From: Lineus longissimus
Lineage: Eukaryota; Nemertea; Pilidiophora; Heteronemertea; Lineidae
Reading direction: 5' to 3'
Assembly: GCF_910592395.1 (NCBI RefSeq)
Contig: NC_088314.1
Span: 7,998,001-8,062,000, forward strand
DNA: 64,000 nt
Made by a program: the position numbers and the translations under genes. Of the stretch, positions 26,201 to 37,059 are shown in pieces (the stretch's first letter is position 1; the number at the start of each line of letters is the position of its first letter). The notes below the pieces were generated by a model that did not search any database, had not been told where the DNA came from, and worked only from the letters and a program-made list of their open reading frames with translations.

Positions 26201-27096
26201 AAACAGACAGCTCAACGCACTTACAAAACAGACAGCTTTCGGAGACATCTCTTAATTACCTGGTGCCAGTTTTTCACAAAACTTGTGTTCGAAATTCTAT
26301 CTTGTTCTTAAACTTTGGTAAAATTCTTTTTATTACACTCTTACAGGGAGGTTTTATTCAAATCATAACCTGCTCATTAGAAAGAACATGTGCTAGACTT
26401 CAAACCTGTCCAGTTCTTAGTAACCTTTTCTCCACACAGCCGGCCTATGACCTCGACCCTTATCGCGAAGTACTCTTTTCACATCCAGAGGGAGTTACAG
26501 AGGCCTGGTATTCTATGTATGTTCCCAAATTGACTCGACATGCACAATATCACTTTTAATGATTTCATTGCAAGATTACACAAAGTTGATAACATCAATA
26601 TCTTGAACGATGACAATTTTGAAATTCCTCACCAAAACTAGAGTCCATTCATGTATATGTTTGTCTGCATCATTTTGAGGCTCTGGAGCGCAAACTACTG
26701 GTTGGATTTCTTTGAAGTTTGAGTTTTATTGCTCTGAGCTGTGTAACTAGATATAACATATAAAAATTGTTGTTACCATTGTTACTAAATTTGTTTGGCT
26801 GTGATTCTTCAGAGAAATCCGACCAATAGTTCCTGGTCCAGAGCCCAACCATCGCAGACAAAACATTTATAATGAACATTAGTCTCTGAAGTTTGCAATA
26901 CCAATAATTTAAAACCTTTCCCAATTCCAGTGGAAATAACACCCCTCGTACCTCCATCCCAAAGCTTCCCCCGTGCCCATCCCCTCGGAATACGCCCTCT
27001 ATTGCTGAGTCGCTTAACTCATCGCAATCTAGTGTTGCTGGCCTCGATGGAATGAGCGAGGATTGGCTTCGATATCGCCGCTATACTATCTGCTAG
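14276..27096 (+). CDS. FAM194-domain protein, C3orf20-like (isoform ending in exon 19)
   Basis: Function unknown; the family (ERICH6, ERICH6B, C3orf20) is defined by the FAM194 domain. Exons: 14276-15188, 15623-15646, 17121-17213, 17626-17697, 17978-18068, 18305-18556, 18993-19151, 19609-19720, 19931-20065, 20316-20432, 20734-20846, 20979-21190, 21324-21465, 22007-22048, 23078-23320, 23769-23970, 24188-24330, 24554-24736 and 26931-27096. The total is 1137 codons plus TAG, in phase throughout. The first ATG after an in-frame stop (14219) is 14276. The N-terminal part has a helical segment (ILLQLERLLRQIEFE) and acidic/Ser-rich linkers. The FAM194 core is at roughly residues 390-620, including YPSGRVAI at 483-490. 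A second conserved-looking block (residues ~830-1025; RELLGEEPSLCKCNRYKIP, then LLLRRHNVVAGMFLMYQNRR) resembles C3orf20 rather than ERICH6. That assignment is from memory, not from a search. Confidence 0.82.
18587..18900 (+). mobile_element. pogo-like MITE with an expanded internal 18-bp minisatellite
   Basis: TA-CATTGGAACCTCCCTTAGTGG marks the left end, as in the copies at 4198 and 49498. The interior TATTAAGGACACC motif has been amplified into about eleven 18-bp units (18613-18809), after which the element resumes (GACACCTCTCTATCAAAGAC, CTTGTCAGTCCCGAGGG). It lies in the intron between exons 18305-18556 and 18993-19151 of the FAM194 gene. Confidence 0.65.
18613..18809 (+). repeat. 18-bp minisatellite, ~11 near-identical copies
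   Basis: The unit is TCTCTATTAAGGACACCC, with a single T-to-C variant in the sixth copy. Because the unit is six codons long, both strands stay open over the array; those open frames are artefacts. Confidence 0.95.
24060..24180 (-). repeat. tRNA-derived SINE-like fragment
   Basis: Read on the minus strand there is an A-box-like TGACATAGTGGGTTGAGCG and a B-box-like GGTCATGGGTACGACTC about 30 nt apart, as in degenerate tRNA-headed SINEs. It is intronic in the FAM194 gene. The ends were not determined. Confidence 0.35.
24797..25273. mobile_element. Foldback element with ~42-bp inverted arms enclosing a tRNA-like SINE head
   Basis: The left arm starts AAGGATAAGGAGTGGAAGTT. The right arm is its complement with a few changes (AAGGAGGAGGAGTGGAAGTT on the minus strand); both continue to GGCA(CTG)ATATTG-like ends. 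Between them lies a plus-strand tRNA-like block (24905-24985: AGTGGTGTGGTGG, later GTCCCAGGCTGGTCCCC) followed by GGGTACCGGTTGGAA. It is intronic in the FAM194 gene. Confidence 0.65.
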
Positions 27097-27770
27097 GTGA
27101 ATCAGTCCTGGTGTGAATACTTAGTTAAATTCAGTGAATTGACGTCTGCTTTCAAATTGCGTGAAACATTTTTTTCGAGGTGGTAGATTTTTGTTTGCTT
27201 GGACTACATAATTTGTTCATTTGATTAATATTGATCTATTGAATTCAGTTTTTCACCAAAAGTTCATTGCTGCAATGAACACTGATGAACCTAATTATTG
27301 TTTTCATTTATTTTTTAAAATATGAAATATGACACCGTACATGAATGAAACACCGTCTGTGCTCTTTAAAATTATACTTTAACCCAGACTGACCTGTTCG
27401 CACAGTGTGGTTTGCTGCACAAACACATATTAGTCCCTTATTTACTGGTAATATGACGGTCTATCTTCTTTGCAATGTTAACCAGATTTTCAATTTCAGT
27501 GTTGCATTTATAACAATTGCATATCCTGTGCAACTGTGGAATAAGGTGTTTTTGCTGCTCTGCTACACCTAAAATAAAAGAAGCTGTTGAAATTATCTTG
27601 TAGGGCCTACTGATAAATCCATCCATTTGGGAGCAATTGAGGCATAACATTTTGAAATGATTGTGTGATCGATACAAATTTTGGCACCCAAAAGAAGGGA
27701 ATTTGATAAAATTCCTATAGGTACAGACAAGCTTCCCTTTTGTTTACTATATTCCCTCTCTTCGTTGCAG

Positions 27771-27921
27771 GAGTGTGACCGCCCACCCGACCTACCGTCA
27801 AGCCATACCCGTTCCCATCCTGACGTCTTCGAGGAAGCAGTACCGTGCGGCAACCGCACCAGCGTACAGAATGGTAGTTTTCAGCGACTTCAGGGCAGGC
27901 CACACAGCGGCAGTCAAGTAA
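27771..27921 (+). CDS. Alternative terminal exon of the FAM194/C3orf20-like gene
   Basis: A strong acceptor (pyrimidine tract, ttgcag) precedes an open stretch that joins exon 24554-24736 in phase 2. It encodes 50 residues (starting R-SVTAHPTYRQAIPVPILT, ending AGHTAAVK) before TAA at 27919. Spliced this way the protein would be 1132 residues, skipping exon 26931-27096. A different open frame also crosses this exon (stop 27996-27998), so the choice of frame depends on the upstream exon. A plus-strand AATAAA at 29058-29063 would end either transcript. Confidence 0.5.
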
Positions 27922-29057
27922 ACAATGACAAACTTTTGAGTGCACTACCGCCAGCACAATTTCCAAGCATGTTAAGGATGACATTTAGAATTTCATGACC
28001 AGTCTGTAGGCTCAGCTGTTGGAGATTTTCGCCAGTGCCACTTCACGCTTCATTCAATGAAAATGCAACCTTGGGTGACATAACGAGGCATATTGCTCTG
28101 AAACTGATGCAAAATCTGGACATCATCTTACTTCTGCCAATTGTGGTACTGATTCAAAGGCCTCAGAGGAGTTTTGGCCAACACATTAAAAATTGTTTTG
28201 ATACAATGCCTGTGGACTGCGTATATCGTAGTGATAGCTTATGTGGAGATAAGCCTTACTGTTACATACCACTTGATCGGTGATCACATCAAAGAAAGCA
28301 TTTTCATTAAGTGTTGCATGACATGACGCATGGAAGAACATCTAATACTTGAGCCTACGGTAAACCAAAGGACCTATGGACAGTTGTCCAATGTGATTCT
28401 GAAGGATTTAGAATCATGAAGAAAAAATTCGGTCGTGAGGGATCAAATCTGTTGCAAAGCTTTAGCAAAGATGTCTTGTTCTGTAAAATGTACACCTGCT
28501 GCAACGTGCACTGAAATGCACAAAGGAACACTATGCATGTTGTAACATCTTTGTTAAAGCTACTTCACACGATCAAAAAAATGATGATGAAATTTAATCA
28601 TTCACAAATCGCTTGCAAAAATGCACTTGTACATTATCATGCTTGTAAATAAGAGAGAGGTATTCATGAAGATTTTCAATATACACAATCAGCTAGATAG
28701 AGATTTATTTTACTGAAGACTATTATTATTAAGAGATGATTTTTATACATGTAAAGTAAAGGTTTGTTCTTTTGCAATATTGCACATTAGTGAGAAATAT
28801 ACAAGAGGAAAAATTTACAAGTGCCTTTATTTGGAGTACTAAGCATCAGTTGTAAGCCATTATAACAGGTGACCTAAATGTATGTATCAGTTACTTAAAT
28901 AAGCTTTATAATGGTAGAAGACCAGTGCTACCTATTGTATAAGCAATTAGCTGTTGATTGTCAGATTTTTATCAATTTGTCAAATTAAGGGATAAGACAA
29001 ATCTGTTTTTAGATTTGGTCGTCTTTTAGTCGTACTACATTTGTAAGTACATGTATA

Positions 29058-29063
29058 AATAAA
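29058..29063 (+). terminator. Candidate polyadenylation signal of the FAM194 gene
   Basis: An AATAAA lies in an AT-rich stretch downstream of both alternative terminal exons. A T-rich, GT-containing element (tgtttgttttctttt) follows about 25 nt later, as expected of a poly(A) site. Confidence 0.5.
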
Positions 29064-29341
29064 AGCTCTCTTTCACATACCCTTGTTTGTTTTCTTTTAA
29101 ATTGGCATCCAATACTTACGTTAGGAACCAAAGAGGGAACTAGGACGTCATCATTGACGGCGTCATGGTCCATACTTGGACCTCTGTCGTGTCATAAATG
29201 AATGTCACAAGACGAGGAATAACTTTCGAATATTGCTTTGTTTTATTACATGATATTACAGAGTTGGATCATGATATTATGCTGCATGCAAGAGCCTTGA
29301 CTTCAGATCTTGTCCTCGAATGAAAAATTTCCTTGAATATT

Positions 29342-29347
29342 TTTATT
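29342..29347 (-). terminator. Candidate polyadenylation signal of the coiled-coil gene
   Basis: TTTATT on the plus strand is AATAAA on the minus strand, about 340 nt past the inferred stop at 29683. Confidence 0.4.
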
Positions 29348-29682
29348 TTGCTTGTTAACTCGCTTTGCTGATTCCCTGCAGTGGTACATTGCTGAAAGTG
29401 ATGAAGAGCTGATGAACAGCTGATGTAAATGTAACATACGTTGATATTAGATTTCCAACGAGGCCATCAAACCAAATTATTGGCCTGTGAAAATAATTTG
29501 AATTGAATTCTGGACCTTTAGAATGTTTCCACGGCCAGCCATGTTGAGGGAAGACCAATGATGAGTCATGCCCGTCTTAACTGACTCAAGAGCCATAGGG
29601 GCTTATTGCTTTCTTTTGCCTGTCCCTCCAGCATGGCAGGCGCTTAGATCACGTGAAAGCACTCTTTTCAGGAGGAGCATAT

Positions 29683-32600
29683 TTAACTGTACACTCCTGA
29701 CAGCAGAATTGAAAGATGCATGTGACGTGCACCTTCTCAAAGAGTACCTTTCACTTACCAAATCTATGGCAACCTTCTGAAATGTTGGTTACTTATGTTA
29801 GGTTTTCCTGTTGGTTTTGATGACTTCTCGCTAGTAGTATCTGAAACAATGTTTTAAAGGAATGTTCAGACATGGCAACAGCAGTATAAAAAATATATGA
29901 GCCTTATATATTTTTGGTAATATTTTAATGCAAAAGTCTCCAGTCATTCATCACTACAGGGAAGGCCCCAATTTGACTTGTCAGAATCCACCTCCGAAGT
30001 CTCAAGTCATTCATCACTACAGGGAAGGCCCCAATTTGACTTGTCAGAATCCACCTCCGAAGTCTCAAGTCATTCATCAGTACAGGGAAGGCTCCAATTT
30101 GACTTGTCAGAATCCACCCCCGAAGTCTCAAGTCATTCATCACTACAGGGAAGGCCCCAATTTGACTTGTCAGAATCCACCTCCGAAGTCTCAAGTCATT
30201 CATCACTACAGGGAAGGCCCCAATTTGACTTGTCAGAATCCACCTCCGAAGTCTCAAGTCATTCATCAGTACAGGGAAGGCTCCAATTTGACTTGTCAGA
30301 ATCCACCCCCGAAGTCTCAAGTCATTCATCACTACAGGGAAGGCCCCAATTTGACTTGTCAGAATCCACCTCCGAAGTCTCAAGTCATTCATCACCACAG
30401 GGAAGGCCCCAATTTGACTTGTCAGAATCCACCTCTGAAGTCTCAAGTCATTCATCACTACAGGGAAGGCCCCAATTTGACTTGTCAGAATCCACCTCCC
30501 AAGTCTCAAGTCATTCATCACTACAGGGAAGGCCCCAATTTGACTTGCCAGAATCCATATCATGATATGTAGGTCACAATGATCAGTCAAGAAAACTGTC
30601 CTTCCCAGGGAGATGTCTGGAGGCGTCCACGAAACAGGCAAACTGTATTCTATTGTATACTCACCGCCTTTACCAATCAGCTCGCTAATCCGTGTCTCCA
30701 TTGAAGCATTGGTTTCAAGCATCTCAAACAGTTCGTCTTCATACTGGTCATTTGCATCTTTGAGACGCTGATTCTCCGCATCGACCTCGTTCAGCTTCTC
30801 TAGGAAGCACTCCTTGTGAGCGTGAACGCACTGATACTCCTTCTCAAACTGGATAGTTTTCTCCACAAAATCCTGGCTGTCTTTCTCGAGTTTCTCTTGA
30901 AGAGATTTACTCTCATTCTGGTATTTTTCAAGGTCTGCCTGGACCTCTTTCCTGGCAAGGCATTCCTTCATATGGGTCTCACTGAGATGTTTTCTTGTCT
31001 TCTCCAATGCCTTTATGTTGACTTGAGCATTTTCAAATTTTTCTTCAGCATCTTGCAACATCTCTTGAAGTTCGGATATCCGATGAATTTGGTTCTGGTG
31101 GTCTGTCTGTATGCCTTTGTTCTGGCTGGATAGTTCAGCTGAAAAAGAAATTGCATTTAGTCTGCCATTTTGCTGAGGGAAGTTGCATTTAATGACATTT
31201 TGCTAAGTCCCAGACCTACAGCAGCCAACAATCTCTCAACCTTCTGTACCAAATAATATTAAACCTGAATAAGATGAAAAGCTTACCAATTTCTTCCCTC
31301 AAGTCTGTGGCATCAAGAGTTTTCAGCTTGACCACCTCTTTAAATTCCTCTATTATCATTTGATCATTCACTCTTTCTTCTGCCATGACACCAATTTCTT
31401 GCTCCAACTTTTTCCTCAGTTGTAGTTGAGACCTGAGTTCTTCCCTCAAGTGATTGACGTCAGCAGTACGTTCCATCAATTCTTTCTTCGCAGTCATCAA
31501 CTCCTTTATTTTCCTCTTGTCCTGTTTCATTTCTTCCTTCATTGTGCCAACCTCTTCCTGTAACTCGCTCCTGAGATTGTGCAGCAACTTCATTTTGTCC
31601 TTCTGGCTGGACACTTCACTGGCTATTTGCGTTAACTCCTCCACCTTCCCTTTGTCATATTTTCTTTCCTCTTTCAATGCATCCACCTCTTCCTCCAACT
31701 GGTCCCTCAGTTGCTTCTGTGAAATAAGTTCACTCGTCAGGACCTTGACGCTTTTAGTTTGTGCCCTCAACTCTCTTATTTTCATCTTGTCTCTATGCAT
31801 TTCTTCTTTCATTGTTCTCACCTCGCGCCCTAAAAACTCCTTCTGAAGCGCCAGGGAGCTGTGTTCTTCCCTGAAAGTGCCAACCTGTTTGGTGAGTTCA
31901 TCGTTCCTCAAAGACAAGCACTGTGTCACTCTGTTTGTCTCCTCAGAAGTGGACGGGTCAGTCCCTGGGGTCGCTTGCCTTGGGCCGAAGAATCTGTTAA
32001 CTCCAGATTTCATCATGTTCATGAGCCCATATTCTTTTTGCATAGTGGTGAATTTCCCTTGCAGATCATCATATTCGTTCCTCAGTGCCTCTTCCATCTT
32101 TTTTGCCTGAAAAAAACTACTATGATCAGCAGTCTTCTCCACATGGCCGTATTTGTCAGGGCTTACCACCCTATCATGGCAGCTTACCGCCCTACATTTG
32201 AAGAGCCACCCTCCCTCGCTCTAGAATTTTGTAAAGGGTTTCAAAAGGGCCACTCTCTACCTTATTCTGCTGACCACCCTACCTTGTCCTTGCGTTGCCC
32301 ACTTGCAAAACTTCTTGGATATCAAGGGAATTACCTTGAGAAAATCCGGTTGAGAACACTTCATCAGGATGAATAACCCATTGGAGCATTTTTGATCCAA
32401 AATTTGTTTGATTTGATCTCTCTATCCCCCAGCTGGTACCTTCAAGAAGTTTGATTCATTTGAAAGTTATCCTAACTTTTCAACTCTTGAAATGTTCGCC
32501 CCACGTGCATGTAAGAGCAAAAGCAAGTCATAACAAGGCTACGTCTAAAGCCCTACTCACATGTTCTAGGTCACTCTGAGCCTGTGCCAGTTGATTTTTA

Positions 32601-34209
32601 TCACGTTCCCAGCCTTCTTTCGCTTCATCAATGCTGTCAGTCAGTTCTTTCACACGCTTTATTTCTATTCCCAGGTCATTCTCCAAATCCTTCTGTAGCA
32701 TGTACGCATCCTTTTCACGCTGTTTGATGCCCGCCTCTAAGTCCTTTCGATACCTCGAGGCTCTGTCCAACTCTCTCTTCTGCTGGTAGATTCGTTCTTC
32801 AAACTTGCGCCGCAGCTTGATCACATCCTGACCAAAAGTTTCCTTTTCTTTGACGAGTAGCGCAATCTCTTGCTTCTGCTGAGCATTTTTGTGAACCAAA
32901 TCTTCATTTCGCATCACCAGTGCTTCCAACTCTTCGGTGCGTTCAGCGATGATCTCGTCGAACTCTTCCCTCTGCTTCAAATTCGTCTCACCTAATTCCT
33001 CTCTCTGCAGAACAGCTGTGGTGAGTTCATCCATTGACTGTGCCATGGCATCATAGAACTGTTTCTTCTGTTGTTCATTTTCTTGCTCCACTCTTTTATT
33101 CTGCTTAACAAATGCATCAAACTCTTCCTGCTTTAGTGTCAAGGCTTCGTCAAGTCCTTTCTTCTGCATCACAAGGGTATCTTCCAATTCTTTCCTCTGA
33201 GTTCTTTCTTTGTCCAATTCTTGCAGTTGTAGTTTCTGTTCAGCATTTTCTGTCTCCAGCTTCTTATTTTCCTCAAGCATTTCTTCAAACGTTTTCTTCT
33301 GCACATCATTTTCATCAAGCTCTTTTTTCTGTTTGACAACAGTCTTTTCAAGTTCTTCCTTCACTCTACTTAATTCCTTTAACACATCTTTCTGTACAGT
33401 CGTTTCTACAACCAGCTCCTTGTTTTGTTCTAGCACAGCATCTAATTCTGCTTTCAAACATTTTCTGCTTTCCTCTTTGATTTCTCCAGCATCCAACTTG
33501 GCAACAATCTGCCCCAAGTCTTCCTTTTCCTTGCCCAATTCCTCCAACTCCTGTTCTTGTTTGGTAATTCTTTTGCTCAATTCTTTGTTACGTTCATGCA
33601 CTTTTTCCAATTCTTCCTGCCATCTTTTGATTTCCTCATCATCACCCAGTCTCTCCAACTCCTGCTTTTGTTGAGCCATTCCTTCATTTAACTTCGTATT
33701 CTCCTCGGCCAATGCAGACAATTCCTTCGTCCGTTGCTCAATCTTATCTTCATAGAATTTCAGCTTTACAATCATTTCATCCTGGTCGCGTCTCAAATTC
33801 ACCAATTTAGACTCTAACTCCAACTTTCCTTGGCAAACCATCTCCAACTCGTCAATTTGTTTTGTAAGTTTCTCATTAAACTCTTCCTTTTCGTTCTGTC
33901 GGACGATCTCCAAGTCGTCTCTTTCATTCGTGATTTCAAACAACACTTCTGCCGTATGCTCGTAATCTATTTTCATCTGGGCTAACTCTTCCATTACTTG
34001 TTTGAGCTTTGCTTCAAGGCCTTTCATCTGGTCCAAAGCAATGGCGCGTTCCTCGCGCGAGTTTTTATTCAGTTCGTCCACGTGTCGTCTGCTGCTCTCT
34101 ACCACGGCCTGCAGTTCCTGGACCTCCTCGAGTTTTTCGATCCATGGCTCTGTCTGGATTGACATCTCAACCTTTTGTTTCTTCCGACGGAAAATATTAC
34201 GGAGGCGTC
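29683..34209 (-). CDS. Long coiled-coil protein, unrecognised (5' exon not identified)
   Basis: I do not recognise this protein. Exons on the minus strand: 34209-32561 (one 1.65-kb exon), 32106-31287, 31138-30665, and a tentative tiny last exon 29696-29683 (GVYS, then TAA). Phases fit throughout and sum to 984 codons plus stop. Nearly the whole protein is charged heptad coiled coil (Glu, Lys, Leu and Gln rich; segments such as EKLEEVQELQAVVESSRRH). A basic start (RLRNIFRRKKQK) precedes the first Met at 34165 in this frame. The second exon opens with a non-coil insert (MKSGVNRFFGPRQATPG) and then has about four imperfect ~47-residue repeats around EEEV..MKEEM..DK.KI.EL. The first ATG may be 34165 if the upstream exon is non-coding. 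A structural or scaffold role is only an inference from composition. Confidence 0.75.
29934..30560 (-). repeat. 63-bp minisatellite with a three-unit higher-order pattern
   Basis: About ten 63-bp units (AAGTCTCAAGTCATTCATCA start) run in tandem. Diagnostic variants (CACTAC/CAGTAC, GGCCCC/GGCTCC, CCTCCG/CCCCCG) follow the order A-A-B, A-A-B, then A-like units, so a 189-bp trimer was itself duplicated. It lies in the inferred last intron of the coiled-coil gene. Three of six frames are open across it. Confidence 0.95.
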
Positions 34210-34976
34210 CTGAAAATGAATGTTAATGCCACATATTGTATATTTCATTGCAATTTGCCTCAGAAATACACAAGGGGTGATCCAGGAAAATGAGATGAAG
34301 TCGGTGCTTTGAGTCAACTTGAAGGCAAGTTGAGGCAGCAGCACAAGGCCGCAGGCGGTGGAGGAAGACCGAGGTCGACCTGCTATAAATGGACAACCCG
34401 GCCAAAGGGTATGGGGACACTCTTAAAGGTTTTTGAACCACGGGGGAAAAACCTTCGATGGTTTTTCGGCCAAACGCACTTGCACCCCGTTTAGGTTTTT
34501 CAGCAAACTCCAGGCGGGTGATCACTTTCAATTAAAGAAAACCTATCACAAGACGCTTGCGGTATATAAAACGGGGGAGTTTTGAACGACACGGTAAAAG
34601 GTTCTTATTTGTGAACCTGTCCCCCGAGCAGTTTTGGGGATACCATGGCAGGCACAATACTCAAACTCATTGTTTCATCCTACGAATGGCATCACTATTT
34701 TTCATTATTCGATGTACATTGCATCAGCAGTAATGTTATCTGGCGTGGAAAATGCCGCTGAATTTGTTACATTACAGTTCATTCATAGCTATTCTGCATG
34801 CAAGTGTCTGCTACGTTACCCATATTTGCGACGTCTAAGCGATAGTTAAAGTCCTCTTTTGCATCAAAAACTGGCGGGCGTGTACTCGCAAACCAGGTGG
34901 AAACTTGTGTTTACGAGAAAAGCGTTACCAGGTTACGAACGGAACGACGTAGTGCTAAGGATGCTGGTAGTGCTAT

Positions 34977-35006
34977 GACGTCAGTAGATATGCGTCATGA
35001 CGTCAA
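34977..35006. promoter_or_regulatory. Pair of full CRE palindromes, 22 bp apart
   Basis: TGACGTCA occurs exactly at 34977-34984 and 34999-35006, the consensus for CREB/ATF dimers. The spacing is about two helical turns. The surrounding 34860-35110 is relatively rich in CG dinucleotides, which suggests the promoter of the minus-strand coiled-coil gene. Inference only; no transcription start is visible. Confidence 0.5.
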
Positions 35007-35519
35007 CACGACGATCGTATTTCAGAATGCGAAGGATGCTCGACTTGCTGGACGGATTTTAGCCCATTATATAGCCTCGACCCGCGACGCTGTACATCGA
35101 AGTGCGAGCTAAGGTGGCTATTAATTCAATAAAATATTCCATGTTTGAAAATCGACGACCAATTTATAATTGGCCAGTTTCGGACCACTCTCTCTTTAAT
35201 GTATTTTTCAAGAGAGCATCCTGACGTAATCATTGGTTTTAAATAAACTCCGCCTATCGATATTTCAAACGATTCAGGGGTATCAAAAACCTGTATCTCA
35301 GGATGTCAAGAGTTGAGTCACTCTAACGATATCTAGAAATTCAGAATTTATAGCTAATGTGGAGGGAGGGAGGGAGGTCTTTGTTGGGAAAGCAAACAAG
35401 TCACGTCAGATCTCACGTCTATCACGTGACCTGGTACGCTTGCGCTGATTGACTATTGTTGGCGCAGAGTCCGTAACCAAAGGCATCTCAACATACTGCG
35501 GAACAGGCCTATGTTTGGC

Positions 35520-36574
35520 TATAAATGAAATGGCCAGGGCCATTGTGCTCACCTCATGTGGAGGAAAGGTGGATTAAGAGCATGGTATTGTGTCATGTAG
35601 TGTTAGGTTTGATGTAGGTCCAAGCAATTACAATTTCCCCAAAATGGCCAATTTACAGTACATTCGACCTCTGTGACCTTGAAAAGTAGGTCAAATCAAA
35701 AAAGATCCGGGTGACACATTGAATGGTTGTTAGAATTAGATGTACTTATGATATAAAATTGGTGCCAATCGGGCAAGTAATTACTAGGAATAATTGCATT
35801 TTGAAGAATTTAGGATTTAACCCCCTCCCTGGAGGCCAAACGGCAAATCAGATCGCACCAAACTTCAGTACCTGAGATAACCTGACCAAGGGGTACATGT
35901 GTACTTAATTTGTGATCAATAGTCATTGCAGTTAAGAAACGTGCCATAGTTACGGCCTGACGGCCAATTTACGCCATTTGACCTCTGTGACCTTGACAAG
36001 AAGGTCAAATCAAAAACCTGTGTGACGTATACTGTATGGTGGTTAGATGTACCCATGATATCAAATTGGTGGCAATCAGGCAAGAAGTTAAGGAATAATC
36101 ACATTTTTAAGGTTTTTTGGATTTTGCCCCCTGGTGGTCAAGCGGTGAATCATATTGGACCAAACTTCGGTCCCTGAGATCACCTGACTAAGGGGTAAAT
36201 GTGTACGAAATTTGGAATCAATAGTCATTGCAGTTAAGAAACGTGCCATAGTTACGGCCTGACGGCCAATTTACACCATTTGACCTCTGTGACCTTGAAA
36301 AGGAGGTCAAATCAAAAACCCGGAGGATATATGATGCACCTTTGCGAGAAGTACCTACCATATTTTTTTCAAAATTTCCCGACTACTATTAAGGGAGATA
36401 TTGCATATTTTCACTTTCAACGTTTGGCCCCCTGGTGGCCAAACCATGAAACGAATCGGACCGAAACTTGGTCTCCAAGGTGTCATTACATAAGGGTACA
36501 TGTGTACCAAGTTTCAACTCAATAGCTCTAACAGTTACGAAACGTGCCCTGCTAACGGACGACGGACGACGACG

Positions 36575-36618
<44 letters not shown>

Positions 36619-36672
36619 ACGACGGACGCCACGGTATGGGATAAGCTCACCTCTGCTAAGAGGTGAGCTAAA
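35520..36672 (+). mobile_element. Interspersed element with three ~310-bp internal repeats and a GAC tract
   Basis: Units beginning CATT(C/T)GACCTCTGTGACCTT occur at about 35661, 35976 and 36278 with shared downstream blocks (GGCAAGTA/GGCAAGAAG, then CATGTGTAC and GAAACGTGCC). The last runs into a CGA/GAC tract (36555-36625) and then AAGCTCACCTCTGCTAAGAG. The left edge (GTGCTCACCT near 35548) and the right edge (AGGTGAGCTA near 36660) form a short inverted match, so the whole is probably one non-autonomous element. The class is uncertain. Confidence 0.6.
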
Positions 36673-37059
36673 AAGTGGGTTATTTACAATGCGATATCAA
36701 AAATATCTTGCATCGCTGGTTTTCCCGCACAGATGAGATTCTTCTCTCCGCGGGGAACTGGCATGTCCGTGGATAGTGGGACACGGATTCGCCAAGTTGA
36801 AATGGTACAAGATCAGCTTTTACGGCGGTCACATTTCCCAATAAAAAGTGATTGCGACACCATTCAACCGTGCCGTCACACCCTGGTCACCAAACCATGT
36901 TCGTTACAAACAGACCTCGGGTCAACATGCTGCACTCCTCTAGATCTTAGTGATTTTGTGCAAAAGGTGGCACAGAAACAAAATGTCTGTCTCACTGCCT
37001 CGCGCGGCCACAAGGTATAATTTTCCCACTTTGCACCGGCATGTTTTAGCTCTGTATCT

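Larger units (their letters stand above)
27097..29682. other. 3' regions of two convergent genes
   Basis: Apart from the alternative exon at 27771-27921 no exon is evident. The plus-strand polyadenylation signal AATAAA at 29058-29063 would end the FAM194 gene. The minus-strand AATAAA complementary to 29342-29347 would end the coiled-coil gene. The two genes are tail to tail with under 300 bp between the inferred poly(A) sites. Confidence 0.6.

Noticed and set aside
29762-29779. 18-nt microexon candidate (minus strand) in the coiled-coil gene
   Set aside because: Acceptor and GTAAGT donor look good and phase fits, but so short an exon cannot be supported without RNA evidence.
29928-30572. Two plus-strand ORFs of 214 and 195 codons
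   Set aside because: Both are frames of the 63-bp minisatellite.
36500-36736. ORF with a poly-Asp run
   Set aside because: It is translation of the GAC microsatellite at the end of a repeat element.
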